From Stanieria cyanosphaera PCC 7437 (GTDB lineage Bacteria; Cyanobacteriota; Cyanobacteriia; Cyanobacteriales; Xenococcaceae), in assembly GCF_000317575.1 (NCBI RefSeq), contig NC_019748.1, positions 1,442,001-1,506,000 on the forward strand: a stretch of DNA of 64,000 nucleotides, in the 5' to 3' direction. The translations under genes were made by a program, and so were the position numbers. The notes below the pieces were generated by a model. The model was not told the DNA's origin. It saw only the letters and a program-made list of their open reading frames with translations, and searched no databases. Of this stretch, positions 29,150 to 37,961 are shown piece by piece (positions within the stretch are counted from its first letter, which is position 1; each line of letters starts with the position of its first letter).

Positions 29150-29935
29150 ATGAATTTAACTGGAAAAACCGCCTTGGTTACTGGTGCTTCTCGGGGAATT
29201 GGTAAAGCGATCGCTCTAGAATTAGCCGAACAACAGATTAAACGGTTAATTTTGGTAGCCAGAGATCGGCAAAAACTAGCTGAAGTAAGTGCAGAGATTG
29301 AAGCAAGAGATGTAGAAGTAGTAACTTTAGCTTTAGACTTGACTCAACCTGTAGCTACTAATATTGCGATCGCTCAAGCTTGGCGTAGTTATGGCCCCAT
29401 CGATCTGTTGATTAACTGTGCAGGAGTGGCGCATCAAACACCTTTCTTGCAGTCTCAACATCCCAAAGTGGAAGAAGAGGTTTCTTTAAATTTGATTGGA
29501 ATGTTTACTATTGTGCGTTTAATTGCTAGAAGGATGGCAGCTAGACGAGAAGGAACGATTGTCAATGTTTCTAGTTTAATGGGTAAAGTAGCTGCGCCCA
29601 CTATGGCGACTTATTCAGCAACTAAATTTGCCATTGTTGGTTTTACGCAAGCATTGAGAACCGAATTAGCTCCTTACAATATTAGAGTCAGTGCTTTGCT
29701 TCCATCTTTAACTCAAACGGATATGGTTAGAGATTTAAAATTATTTAGATGGGTAATGCCGATGACTCCCGAAGAGGTAGCGCGATCGCTGATAACAGGA
29801 TTAAAACGAGATGCTCCAGAAATTCTAGTCGGATGGCAAAGTCATTTAGCTGTCTGGTGTCAGAGAATTTTCCCGAGATTATTGGAACGGATTTTATTAA
29901 TGGCAGCACCCTTATCTCCATCAAAAACTTTATAA
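29150..29935 (+). CDS. Short-chain dehydrogenase/reductase
   Basis: 261 residues from ATG 29150, which has GGAGG 6 bases upstream (the frame is open to 29084 but without support). TGASRGIG at 11-18 binds NAD(P), NCAG at 89-92, and the catalytic S142, Y155 and K159 (YSATK) are all present. It has a C-terminal hydrophobic tail (LERILLMAAPL), like ketoreductases that act on lipids. The substrate is unknown. The end is 13 bases from the convergent lipoprotein gene. Confidence 0.85.
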   Translation: MNLTGKTALVTGASRGIGKAIALELAEQQIKRLILVARDRQKLAEVSAEIEARDVEVVTLALDLTQPVATNIAIAQAWRSYGPIDLLINCAGVAHQTPFLQSQHPKVEEEVSLNLIGMFTIVRLIARRMAARREGTIVNVSSLMGKVAAPTMATYSATKFAIVGFTQALRTELAPYNIRVSALLPSLTQTDMVRDLKLFRWVMPMTPEEVARSLITGLKRDAPEILVGWQSHLAVWCQRIFPRLLERILLMAAPLSPSKTL

Positions 29936-29947
29936 AATGGTTAATAG

Positions 29948-31117
29948 TTAATGATTGATTGATAAGCGAAATAGTAGAAACTGAGTTACTTGTTCTGGAT
30001 TAAAGTTATCATCGCTAACCAATAAGAGAGTTTGACTACCATCAGGTAAACGAGGACCAAAAGTCATTCCTTCTAAATTATCTAAATAAATCCCCAGTTG
30101 ACTCAAATCAAAAACTAATTTCTTGCTAAGGGGTTTAACCGAAGTAATTTCTCCTTGAAAAGCAGCAATACTGGAAGTATCGGTAGCGTTACCATTAACA
30201 ACTTGAAAGATTTTTGCACCCGCACCAGTAAAACCAAAAGTTCTTTCTAAACTAAGTAAATAACCTTCTTTGTCTAAAGCTAACAATTCTGTCAAACCAT
30301 TAGAAATCGTTTCAACTGAAGCAGGATCGAGTAGATAAAGATGTTCTGCAACTATCACAGGATTACCGATTGGATTTATGACATAATGAAGCAAACGAAT
30401 TCTTGCTTGTTGTTCTGGATCAGATAAACTATCCTGTTTCAAAGCTGACTCAGTAGCGGTAAAAAGACGAAAAGGATCTTGAGATGCTAAACCTGTCTGA
30501 TTTACCGTTAAAGGTTCAAAGGCAAGATTGTCTTGAATTCCTTTTGCTTCTTCACCCGTAGGATCACTCAAGAAACGTTGAGGTAAACGAAGATCAAGAA
30601 TTTTTTTACCTGTATTTAAATCGAATTCACCAATAAAAGGATTAATTTCGCGATTAAGATTGCCTTCACTGGCAATAAATACTGTACCCCTTGGTGATAA
30701 TGCCATTCCTTCAGGATCGATACTACCAGCAGGATAAGGATTTCCTTGTTCGTCGCTTAAAAAAGTAACTTTTTCTATTTCTATTTTGTTAATCTTGGTT
30801 GCTTCTAAATTGTTTGATTGCAACTTAAGACTTAAAGTATAAAAACGAGCAGGAGCTAAATTGCTGCGATCATCAGATAGAGCGTATAAACGGTTATGTT
30901 GACGGTCATAGGTAACAGCAGATAAACCGCCTACCTGAGTATCTTGAAACTTCTGCTTTGGTAGTTGATATTCTCCCAGAAATTCAAGAGCAAGAGGAAG
31001 AAACATTCTCTCTTGTGCCGATACACGAGGAATAGTACTACAGGCGGTAACTAAGATTAGTAAAATAAAACTCGTAGCTAATTTAATTACTGGTCGATAA
31101 AATTTGCGATCGCTCAC
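29948..31117 (-). CDS. Phytase/esterase-like propeller lipoprotein
   Basis: 389 residues starting at GTG (no ATG nearby). The N-terminal membrane segment ends in a lipobox, LVTACS, with Cys26 as the likely lipidated residue. The mature part matches the esterase-like activity of phytase family: VGGLSAVTYD, LYALSDDRS, DPEGMAL, FIASEGN, and DNLEGMTFGP near the end. These are secreted or surface-bound beta-propellers with uncertain substrates. Phosphoester hydrolysis is the family guess. Confidence 0.75.
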   Translation of the reverse strand: MSDRKFYRPVIKLATSFILLILVTACSTIPRVSAQERMFLPLALEFLGEYQLPKQKFQDTQVGGLSAVTYDRQHNRLYALSDDRSNLAPARFYTLSLKLQSNNLEATKINKIEIEKVTFLSDEQGNPYPAGSIDPEGMALSPRGTVFIASEGNLNREINPFIGEFDLNTGKKILDLRLPQRFLSDPTGEEAKGIQDNLAFEPLTVNQTGLASQDPFRLFTATESALKQDSLSDPEQQARIRLLHYVINPIGNPVIVAEHLYLLDPASVETISNGLTELLALDKEGYLLSLERTFGFTGAGAKIFQVVNGNATDTSSIAAFQGEITSVKPLSKKLVFDLSQLGIYLDNLEGMTFGPRLPDGSQTLLLVSDDNFNPEQVTQFLLFRLSINH

Positions 31118-31168
31118 TATTACTTTTTTTTCTCGCTGAAACTCTTAATTTAATGTAGCAGTCTTATT

Positions 31169-31203
31169 CAGTTATCAGTTATCAGTTACCAGTTATCAGC
31201 AAT
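31169..31203. repeat. Heptanucleotide tandem repeat (STRR)
   Basis: CAGTTAT, CAGTTAT, CAGTTAC, CAGTTAT and a partial CAGCAAT in tandem, between two divergent genes. It has the same unit family as 25412-25439. Confidence 0.85.
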
Positions 31204-31249
31204 AACATCTAAAAAGTTGGGTGGGGTGGGTTTTTGAGAGAGAATAATC

Positions 31250-32503
31250 ATGAAATTTACGACTGCATTGAGAAAATTATCGATTTTTTGGCTTTTTTGC
31301 TCAATTATGTTATCGGCAGATTTGGGATATCAATCAATTCGATTATTAGTAATAGCAGCACCAACTACTAATCCTTTAACTACTCCTCAATCTGATCCTC
31401 TTGTACCTCAAGCTTCGATTAAACGTCCTTTAAGTCCTTTAGAAATTAAACGAATTCAAACAGAAATTACGCAATTAAATCAACAAGCTCAAGTTCAATT
31501 GGAAGAAGGCAAAGAAACAGAAGCTTTTCGTCTTTGGTATCGAGAATTAAAATTACAAAGAGCGATCGGTAAATTAGCAGAAATTGAAGCTTTAGGTAGA
31601 ATTGGAAACATTGCTTGGTCAAATAATCTTGCTTCTGATTTACAGAATATTTCTGAGCGTTTGGTTATACTTCAACAAGAAATTCTTGAGACAAAAGAAA
31701 ATAATTTACAACTATTAAATAGCTTAGGTAACGCTTATCAACAAGTAAGAAATCTTGACCTCGCGATCGCGGTTTATCAGCAATTATTAACTCAATACCC
31801 AAACGACACAAACAACCAACAAAATATCTTAGAAACTTTAGGTAAATTATATTTAGCTAAATTTGATTATCGGCAAGCAGCAGATAGTTATAATAAATTA
31901 TTAAATCTATTAACATCTAATAAAATTGAACTATCTCAATCTGAAATAACAACTAAAAAGCAAAATTATTTAGAACAGTTAGCCAAAATTTATGATTTTT
32001 ACGCTCAACCAAATCAAGCTATTTCTATCAAAGAACAATTAGCTGAATTTTACTTAAAAAATCAAACTCAACTAGAGCAATTAACTGAATTAAAAATTTC
32101 CTTGGCACAGGATTATCAAAGTTTAAATAAATTAAAATTAGCTAGTCAAAATTATCAAGAAGCTGCTAGTTTAGCTTTATCTCTACAACAGCTTGCTTTG
32201 GCTAGTGAAGCTCTACAAAAACTAGGACAACTATACCAAAATTCTAATCAATCTGAGCAAGCTTTAGCAACTTATCAACAATTAATTAAAATTGAGCAAC
32301 AAACTTATAATTATTATGGATTAATTAATATTTATGACCGGCTTGGACAAATTCATTGGCAATCTCATAATTATCCGCAAGCTTTAACAGCTTTTCAAAA
32401 AGGATTGCAGTTGGCTAAATCTCTCAATTATCAAGTAGATTATTTTAATAATCAAATTAAACAAGTGCAACAGCGAATTAATCAGTCGAAACTGAGAAAT
32501 TAA
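31250..32503 (+). CDS. Secreted TPR-repeat protein
   Basis: 417 residues. A signal-peptide-like N-terminus (LSIFWLFCSIMLSADLGY) precedes a linker rich in Thr/Pro and then helical repeats throughout: LGNAYQQVRNLDLAIAVYQQLL, LGKLYLAKFDYRQAADSYNKLL, LGQLYQNSNQSEQALATYQQL and LGQIHWQSHNYPQALTAFQKGL regions are clear TPRs with the W-LG-Y-A-F-A-P pattern. It is probably periplasmic and mediates protein contacts. Partner unknown. Confidence 0.8.
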   Translation: MKFTTALRKLSIFWLFCSIMLSADLGYQSIRLLVIAAPTTNPLTTPQSDPLVPQASIKRPLSPLEIKRIQTEITQLNQQAQVQLEEGKETEAFRLWYRELKLQRAIGKLAEIEALGRIGNIAWSNNLASDLQNISERLVILQQEILETKENNLQLLNSLGNAYQQVRNLDLAIAVYQQLLTQYPNDTNNQQNILETLGKLYLAKFDYRQAADSYNKLLNLLTSNKIELSQSEITTKKQNYLEQLAKIYDFYAQPNQAISIKEQLAEFYLKNQTQLEQLTELKISLAQDYQSLNKLKLASQNYQEAASLALSLQQLALASEALQKLGQLYQNSNQSEQALATYQQLIKIEQQTYNYYGLINIYDRLGQIHWQSHNYPQALTAFQKGLQLAKSLNYQVDYFNNQIKQVQQRINQSKLRN

Positions 32504-32890
32504 TTATTTTTTATAACAATCTATTCTATAAATTTTTGTATATTTGTAAATTCCGAAGAAACTTAAAAAACAGATTTTTTGTATGTACTATAATCAGTAA
32601 TTAATAAAAAAAAATTATTAGTTTTGTGCCAACCTAAGAATCTATTTTAAAAAAATCATATAGAATATTCGTTTTAAATGAAGAATTAAATTCTTTAAAA
32701 TAAGTATTTGCTGTATACGAATTTAAAGTCATTGGTAATTTATTTAATTCTACTAGAGGTAACTCTTGAGCAATTTTTTGATACTTAATACCTTGAATTA
32801 ATGATTTTCTTAATTGCTAGTTAGTTTCTGTTAAACCAAAGCGATCGCGCTTTGCCAGGAAACACAATCTAAAAATAAGAGTTTTTTGTT
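32504..32890. other. AT-rich spacer with a coding remnant
   Basis: 387 bases between the TPR gene and the aspS terminator. The minus strand carries a protein-like open stretch at 32634-32816. The remainder is AT-rich with a GCGATCGC octamer at 32841-32848. No intact gene. Confidence 0.5.
32634..32816 (-). pseudogene. Remnant of an HTH-like coding sequence
   Basis: A 60-codon minus-strand stretch without a start codon, preceded in the same frame by a TAG (32817-32819) and LTETN. The segment LRKSLIQGIKYQKIAQELP resembles the helix-turn-helix of cyanobacterial regulators that read L..SL.G..Y.eIA.elg. The rest is Asn/Phe-rich. Probably a decayed gene fragment. Confidence 0.35.
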
Positions 32891-32918
32891 AAAAAATAAT
32901 GGTGGGTAAAACCCACCA
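32891..32918 (-). terminator. Rho-independent terminator after aspS
   Basis: TGGTGGGT and ACCCACCA form a perfect 8-bp stem around a 3-base loop (32900-32918). On the minus strand TTATTTTTT follows. It lies 10 bases after the aspS stop. Confidence 0.9.
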
Positions 32919-32928
32919 CCTTGGAATT

Positions 32929-34725
32929 TTAAACTTCTTTTTGTTTGGGTTTGTAGGTAGAAGAAATATACAACTCTTGGAGTTGTTTTTTGTCTACAGT
33001 TGCTGGTGCATCGGTTAACAAACAACTAGCTTGTTGAGTTTTCGGAAAAGCAATGACATCGCGAATCGATTCTTCTCCTGCTAGTAACATTACCAAACGA
33101 TCTAAACCATAAGCAATACCACCGTGAGGAGGTGTACCATATTCAAAAGCTTCCAGGAGAAAACCGAATTTGTTGTCAGCTTCTTCAGTGGATAAACCAA
33201 TCGTGGCAAAAACTTTTTCTTGAATATCTTTTTGATAAATTCTTAGACTACCACCACCAACTTCAATGCCGTTGTAAACTAGATCGTAAGCTTGCGCCCT
33301 AGCTGTTTTTAAATTATCAATATCTTCAGGATAGGGTGCGGTAAAGGGATGATGAAGTGCTTCTAGTCTTTTTTCATCAGCATTCCATTCAAACATAGGG
33401 AATTGTGTGATCCAAACTAAATTGATTTTGTTTTCATCAATTAAGCCTAATTCTTTACCTACTAATAAACGTAAACGATCTAGAGATTTATTAACGGTAG
33501 CAGTATCACCAGCCCCAAATAGTAATAAATGTCCTGGTTTTGCTTTAGTTTTAGTTAGTAATTCTTCTTTTTGTGCTTCAGTGAGATTGTCTTTAATTGC
33601 GCCAATGGTATCGATCTGATTGTCTTCTCTTACGCGAATATAAGCAATTCCTTTTGCCCCAGCAGCAGCAGCTTCTTCAAACAAATCGCCTTTGGGTTTA
33701 ATTCGGACATTAGAAATGGTATCGTTACCATTGGGGATGGGTAAAACCTTAACCATACCGCCACTAGCAACTGCTCCTGAAAAGACTTTAAAACCAGAAT
33801 CTTGAACAATATCAGAAACATCAACTAATTCTAAGTCAAAACGAGTATCAGGGCGATCGCTTCCGTAACGATCCATCGCTTCAGCATAGGTGAGTCGGGG
33901 AAAGGGACGAGGTAAATCGATATTTTTAACTACTTTAAAGATGTGACAGATCAAGGCTTCATTGAGTTCGATAATCTCATCTTGAGACATAAAACTCATT
34001 TCCATATCCAACTGAGTAAATTCAGGTTGCCTGTCGGCACGGAGATCTTCATCACGGAAACAACGAGCAATTTGATAATAGCGATCGCATCCTGAAACCA
34101 TTAATAATTGTTTAAATAGTTGAGGCGATTGAGGTAAGGCGTACCATTCTCCAGGGTTGACACGGGAGGGAACTAGATAATCTCTTGCACCTTCAGGAGT
34201 AGAACGAGTTAAGATTGGAGTTTCAATTTCCATGAAGTTTTGTTCGTCTTCAAGGAAATGACGAATAGCTTTGACTACCTGATGCCGTAATTGGAGATTA
34301 GCGGACATTCTTTCTTTTCTTAAATCCAAATAACGATATTTCAGGCGCAAATCTTCCCTGACGTTTTCTGCCTCGGTAGTAGAAACTTGAAAAGGTAACT
34401 GTTTTTTAACGCTATTGAGAACTTCAATTGCATCAGCGTAAATTTCAATTTCCCCTGTAGGTAATTTAGGATTAAGAGATTCTGGGGGACGTTGACTGAC
34501 TTTGCCGACAACTTTGACTACATATTCGCTACGCAGAGAGTGGGCATTTTCAGCAGAATCAGGAGTACGTTGCGGATCGCTGACAATCTGTACTGTTCCC
34601 GTGCGATCGCGTAAATCGATAAAAATCACACCACCATGATCCCGACGACGATCCACCCACCCATAGAGAGTAACAGTTTGACCAATATGTTGTCCTCGTA
34701 AGTCTCCGCAATAATTAGTTCTCAT
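32929..34725 (-). CDS. aspS: Aspartyl-tRNA synthetase
   Basis: 598 residues, bacterial-type length. An OB-fold anticodon-binding domain (about 1-110, [20 protein letters not shown]) is followed by the class II core with motif 2 ([18 protein letters not shown]), the GAD insertion domain (about 290-420) and motif 3 ([13 protein letters not shown]). It charges tRNA-Asp, and in organisms lacking AsnRS may also charge tRNA-Asn. The start ATG is the only plausible one. Confidence 0.97.
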   Translation of the reverse strand: MRTNYCGDLRGQHIGQTVTLYGWVDRRRDHGGVIFIDLRDRTGTVQIVSDPQRTPDSAENAHSLRSEYVVKVVGKVSQRPPESLNPKLPTGEIEIYADAIEVLNSVKKQLPFQVSTTEAENVREDLRLKYRYLDLRKERMSANLQLRHQVVKAIRHFLEDEQNFMEIETPILTRSTPEGARDYLVPSRVNPGEWYALPQSPQLFKQLLMVSGCDRYYQIARCFRDEDLRADRQPEFTQLDMEMSFMSQDEIIELNEALICHIFKVVKNIDLPRPFPRLTYAEAMDRYGSDRPDTRFDLELVDVSDIVQDSGFKVFSGAVASGGMVKVLPIPNGNDTISNVRIKPKGDLFEEAAAAGAKGIAYIRVREDNQIDTIGAIKDNLTEAQKEELLTKTKAKPGHLLLFGAGDTATVNKSLDRLRLLVGKELGLIDENKINLVWITQFPMFEWNADEKRLEALHHPFTAPYPEDIDNLKTARAQAYDLVYNGIEVGGGSLRIYQKDIQEKVFATIGLSTEEADNKFGFLLEAFEYGTPPHGGIAYGLDRLVMLLAGEESIRDVIAFPKTQQASCLLTDAPATVDKKQLQELYISSTYKPKQKEV

Positions 34726-34986
34726 AATTATTTAATTACAATATCAATACACAAGAGAGCGTTTTTTAGATTAGCATTCTCTAGCCATCATTAAGTAAGT
34801 CGACACAATCAAAGTTAAATGATTAAGGTTGTCATTGGTTATTTATCATTGGTCATTAGTAAAATTGTATGCTTCTTGATACTTAGGGTTTGCTGATTTA
34901 GATTGAATAACTGAGAACTGTTTATTGTTGATAGTTGATTGTTCGTCCACAGATAAATCTTGTTACTAATTACTTCCTGCTTACTA

Positions 34987-35523
34987 TTAACTGCTAACTG
35001 ATTTAGCTTGTGCTTCTTTTAATTGAGCTATATTTTGAGTAAAAATTTCTATTTGCATATTGTCATCTTCTCGCGACGAGAGCGATCGCTTGATTTGTCC
35101 TAAATAAAGAGGTACAGATATTCCTGGTTCAGGATGAAGTAAAGTTCTTAATTTAATCGTGAATTTATTTTCGCCATCTCTACCATTTCTACCGAATGAA
35201 TAAAGATTATTAGCAGCTTGTCGCAAAGTAGGTTCGATTTGAGACTCTTCAATTTCAGGAGAAACAGCTACTACAGCTTGATTTGCTCCATTGTCATAAA
35301 CCAAGGAATAACGAATTGCCCCTGGTATTTCTGTATGGACAAACAAACCTAAACTCAACGCAAAAATACTAGCAGTCACTACTGCCATGAAGCTAGTAGC
35401 TCCAAAAAGACGAAAACGGAAGCCCAAACCCAAAATAAACGCTAAAATAGTGATTAAAAGCAAAACAAGGGTGAGAATACCCGACCATTGAGTATAAGTA
35501 GATAAATCTGTTGGAATTTTCAT
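34987..35523 (-). CDS. ycf51: Ycf51-like membrane protein (DUF2518)
   Basis: 178 residues with two N-terminal membrane helices (about 13-35 and 38-60), opening PTDLSTYTQWSGILTLVLLL, followed by a soluble domain (RLRTLLHPEPGISVPLYLGQIKRS region). It matches the Ycf51 family shared by cyanobacteria and red-algal plastids. Function unknown. The family call is from memory of its hydrophobic opening. Confidence 0.65.
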   Translation of the reverse strand: MKIPTDLSTYTQWSGILTLVLLLITILAFILGLGFRFRLFGATSFMAVVTASIFALSLGLFVHTEIPGAIRYSLVYDNGANQAVVAVSPEIEESQIEPTLRQAANNLYSFGRNGRDGENKFTIKLRTLLHPEPGISVPLYLGQIKRSLSSREDDNMQIEIFTQNIAQLKEAQAKSVSS

Positions 35524-35697
35524 GATTAATCGAGAGTTTGATAATTTTTGCTCAGTAAGAAAATAGACTTAAGTATTATCTAATCAAGAAATTACCTAAG
35601 TCTCTTAAAAGTTAGAAATGTGTCGGCGATCCGTTGGTACAGAATTAGCCTTGCTTGAGAAAAGTAGGGATTAGTGATAATTTTTAACTGAAACTAA

Positions 35698-35955
35698 TTA
35701 ATTATTTTCAATTTCATCACCTGCATTTTCAATATCTTCGCCGACATCTTCTGCGCCTTGTTCGATATCTTCACCAAGATCTTCAGCACCTTGTTCGACA
35801 CCTTCACCGACATCTTCGGCACCTTCTTCAATTTGTTCTCCTGCTTCGGGTTCGCCAGTTGTACCTGGAGTTTCCGTTTCGCTACAAGCTACAGCAAAGA
35901 GAGATAGAGCAAGAATTAAGGGTAAACCTAGAATTTTAATCGTTTTTAAGCTCAT
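35698..35955 (-). CDS. Small acidic repeat lipoprotein
   Basis: 85 residues. The signal sequence ends LFAVACS with the lipid-attachment Cys24. The mature part is almost entirely an acidic repeat of about 11 residues, EQGAEDVGEDI with variants, repeated about four times and ending ENAGDEIENN. The heptad-like spacing suggests an amphipathic helix or coiled coil carrying a strong negative charge at the membrane surface. Similar entericidin-like lipoproteins exist, but I cannot assign a function. Confidence 0.7.
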   Translation of the reverse strand: MSLKTIKILGLPLILALSLFAVACSETETPGTTGEPEAGEQIEEGAEDVGEGVEQGAEDLGEDIEQGAEDVGEDIENAGDEIENN

Positions 35956-36024
35956 ATTGTCCTAGAATATTCAGTTTATTAGATAAATATTCTTATTGTA
36001 GTCTCTTAGTTTTGATTGTCTATT

Positions 36025-36990
36025 CTACTTACGTTCAATTTGAGCAAAAATTTCTGCCAATATTTCCCCCGCACCTTCTTCTCGTAAACGATTGGCTAAA
36101 TCTATGCCAATTTGTTCGGCTAACGCTCGATCGCCACTGATGGTATCTTTAATTAATCTAAGACCATCTAAACTAGCAACCATTCCTGTTAAAGTTAAAG
36201 TGTCGCCTTCGATGCTAGTATTAACACCAATCGGAACTTGACAACCACCTTCCAAATTTCTCAAGAAAGAACGTTCTGCCCAAGCGCGATCGCGACTATC
36301 GAGATCTTCTAAAGCTTTTAAAACTTCTAAAACATCAGTATCACCTTCACGACATTCAATGCCTAAAGCACCTTGTCCGACAGCATGAAGAGAAATTTCA
36401 GGAGGAATGATTTGATGAATGCGATCGCTCATACCCAATCTTTGTAATCCAGCGACAGCTAAAATAATGGCATCGTATTCCTCTGCATCTAATTTGGCTA
36501 GACGAGTATTGACATTGCCTCTAACGTCTTTAAAAGTTAAATGAGGAAAATGATGACGTAATTGAGCGAGTCTACGTAGGGAAGATGTTCCAATCACCGC
36601 ACCTTCGGGTAAGGTATCTAATTGTTTATCCTTGTTTTTTTCATTGACAACCAAAGCATCAGCAGGATCGACTCTTTTGGTGACGCATCCCAACATTAAA
36701 CCTTCTGGTAAATTGGTTGGTAAATCTTTGAGAGAATGAACAGCAAAATCAATCTCTCTACTAAGCATTCCTACTTCCAATTCTTTAGTAAATAAACCTT
36801 TGTCACCAATTTTTGCCAAAGCTACATCAAGAATTTTATCTCCCTGAGTACTCATGGTTTCCACTTCAAAATCAATTTCAGGAAAATGTTTTTCTAATTC
36901 TGCTTTTACCCAATAAGTTTGCACTAAAGCTAATTGACTTTTTCTCGAACCAATGCGAATGGTACGCTCAAGGGTATCAACGGATGTCAT
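36025..36990 (-). CDS. hemC: HemC, hydroxymethylbilane synthase (porphobilinogen deaminase)
   Basis: 321 residues. [15 protein letters not shown] at the N-terminus, the catalytic-Asp region in [15 protein letters not shown], and the dipyrromethane-binding cysteine C250 in [11 protein letters not shown] are all present. It polymerises four porphobilinogens into hydroxymethylbilane on the way to haem, chlorophyll and bilins, including the phycobilins used by the apc genes in this window. Confidence 0.97.
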   Translation of the reverse strand: MTSVDTLERTIRIGSRKSQLALVQTYWVKAELEKHFPEIDFEVETMSTQGDKILDVALAKIGDKGLFTKELEVGMLSREIDFAVHSLKDLPTNLPEGLMLGCVTKRVDPADALVVNEKNKDKQLDTLPEGAVIGTSSLRRLAQLRHHFPHLTFKDVRGNVNTRLAKLDAEEYDAIILAVAGLQRLGMSDRIHQIIPPEISLHAVGQGALGIECREGDTDVLEVLKALEDLDSRDRAWAERSFLRNLEGGCQVPIGVNTSIEGDTLTLTGMVASLDGLRLIKDTISGDRALAEQIGIDLANRLREEGAGEILAEIFAQIERK

Positions 36991-37189
36991 AAAAGTTATT
37001 TTAAAACAAGCTAATGGGACTCGATCTAGAGTATCGTATGTTTTACCTCTTGTTGATTAATTTTTGTGCAACTCTTAGATAAATTGTGATGGGTGTAATC
37101 TCTATAGGGAAAGGATTAAAATCATAAGACTGTGTTGCTAAACTAAAGATTAAGAGTAAGTAGCTAAGTTTAGATAGGCGATTTTTAAC

Positions 37190-37573
37190 ATGGATGTTGT
37201 CATCGAGTCAACAAAAAGTTTTGAGAAGGATCTTGGTGAGCTAGGTAAAGAAGAAAAAGCTACAGCAATTAAAACAATTAATGATTGTGTTAGCCTCTTC
37301 CCAACTCAAAAAACTGCTGTTTATCATAAATTGCGTCGTCTGCCTTTACCATCAGACATTAATGGTTACGAGTCTTCTTTATTCACATTAAGGGTATCAG
37401 ACAAATTAAGGATAATTTTGACAATTGACGAAGATCCAATTTTTGATCGAGTTATTTTTACTCTTTTCCGACTATTCAAACGCGCTGATCTTGGTAAAGC
37501 GTATAAAGGTGTAGCAGAATCTTTGTATCAAGAATTACTTCACCATAATCGAGAAACTGCCCAAATCTCGTAA
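37190..37573 (+). CDS. RelE/ParE-like protein, probable toxin
   Basis: 127 residues. The opening VVIESTKSFEKDLGEL and the later SLFTLRVSDKLRIILTID and FTLFRLFKRADLGKAY resemble the RelE/ParE beta-sheet fold (phage-derived Gp49 or YoeB-like toxins have R(V)..RLRI..). No antitoxin-like gene precedes it. It is followed after 8 bases by another small gene that is frameshifted. Identification is by motif pattern only. Confidence 0.6.
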   Translation: MDVVIESTKSFEKDLGELGKEEKATAIKTINDCVSLFPTQKTAVYHKLRRLPLPSDINGYESSLFTLRVSDKLRIILTIDEDPIFDRVIFTLFRLFKRADLGKAYKGVAESLYQELLHHNRETAQIS

Positions 37574-37581
37574 GTTCGATT

Positions 37582-37961
37582 ATGGCACAAACCCTTACTC
37601 TTTATGATCGATATGGCATTATTTACGAAGCAATGAGAATCTTGCCAAATAACGAATTAAAGATTAGCTTTCTGGAAGCCTTGGCAGAGCTTGAAGATAA
37701 CGAGTGTCACCGAACAAGAAAATTTCCCAAAACGAGACTACACAAAATAAAAGGTATCAAGCAGGCAGTTTATCGTGCTGATATTGATAAAATTTCAGGC
37801 TGGCGCATTCACATTCAATATATTGACGGGCAAAAATTCATCTCAAGGATATTATCGAAGGGCAGAGACATGATGATGTCATTGAGGTGATTAAATCTAA
37901 AAAATCTCCTATGAGTGATTTTGAATTTTACGAGCTTGGCATGAGGCGATGGAGAATCTAG
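37582..37961 (+). pseudogene. RelE-like small protein, frameshifted near its end
   Basis: From ATG 37582 the frame reads to TGA 37888-37890 (102 residues). After DGQ the sequence changes character, because one A is missing in the run at about 37832-37836. Adding one A restores KIHLKDIIEGQRHDD and VIEVIKSKK, which continue to TAG 37959-37961. The core HKIKGIKQAVYRADIDKISGWRIHIQY plus IHLKDII.G..H is typical of a small RelE-like family. The restored end overlaps the recJ start by 13 bases. Probably inactivated. Confidence 0.6.

Noticed and set aside
32831-33025. 64-codon minus-strand ORF across the aspS end and terminator
   Set aside because: It is an out-of-frame shadow of aspS that runs through the terminator hairpin.
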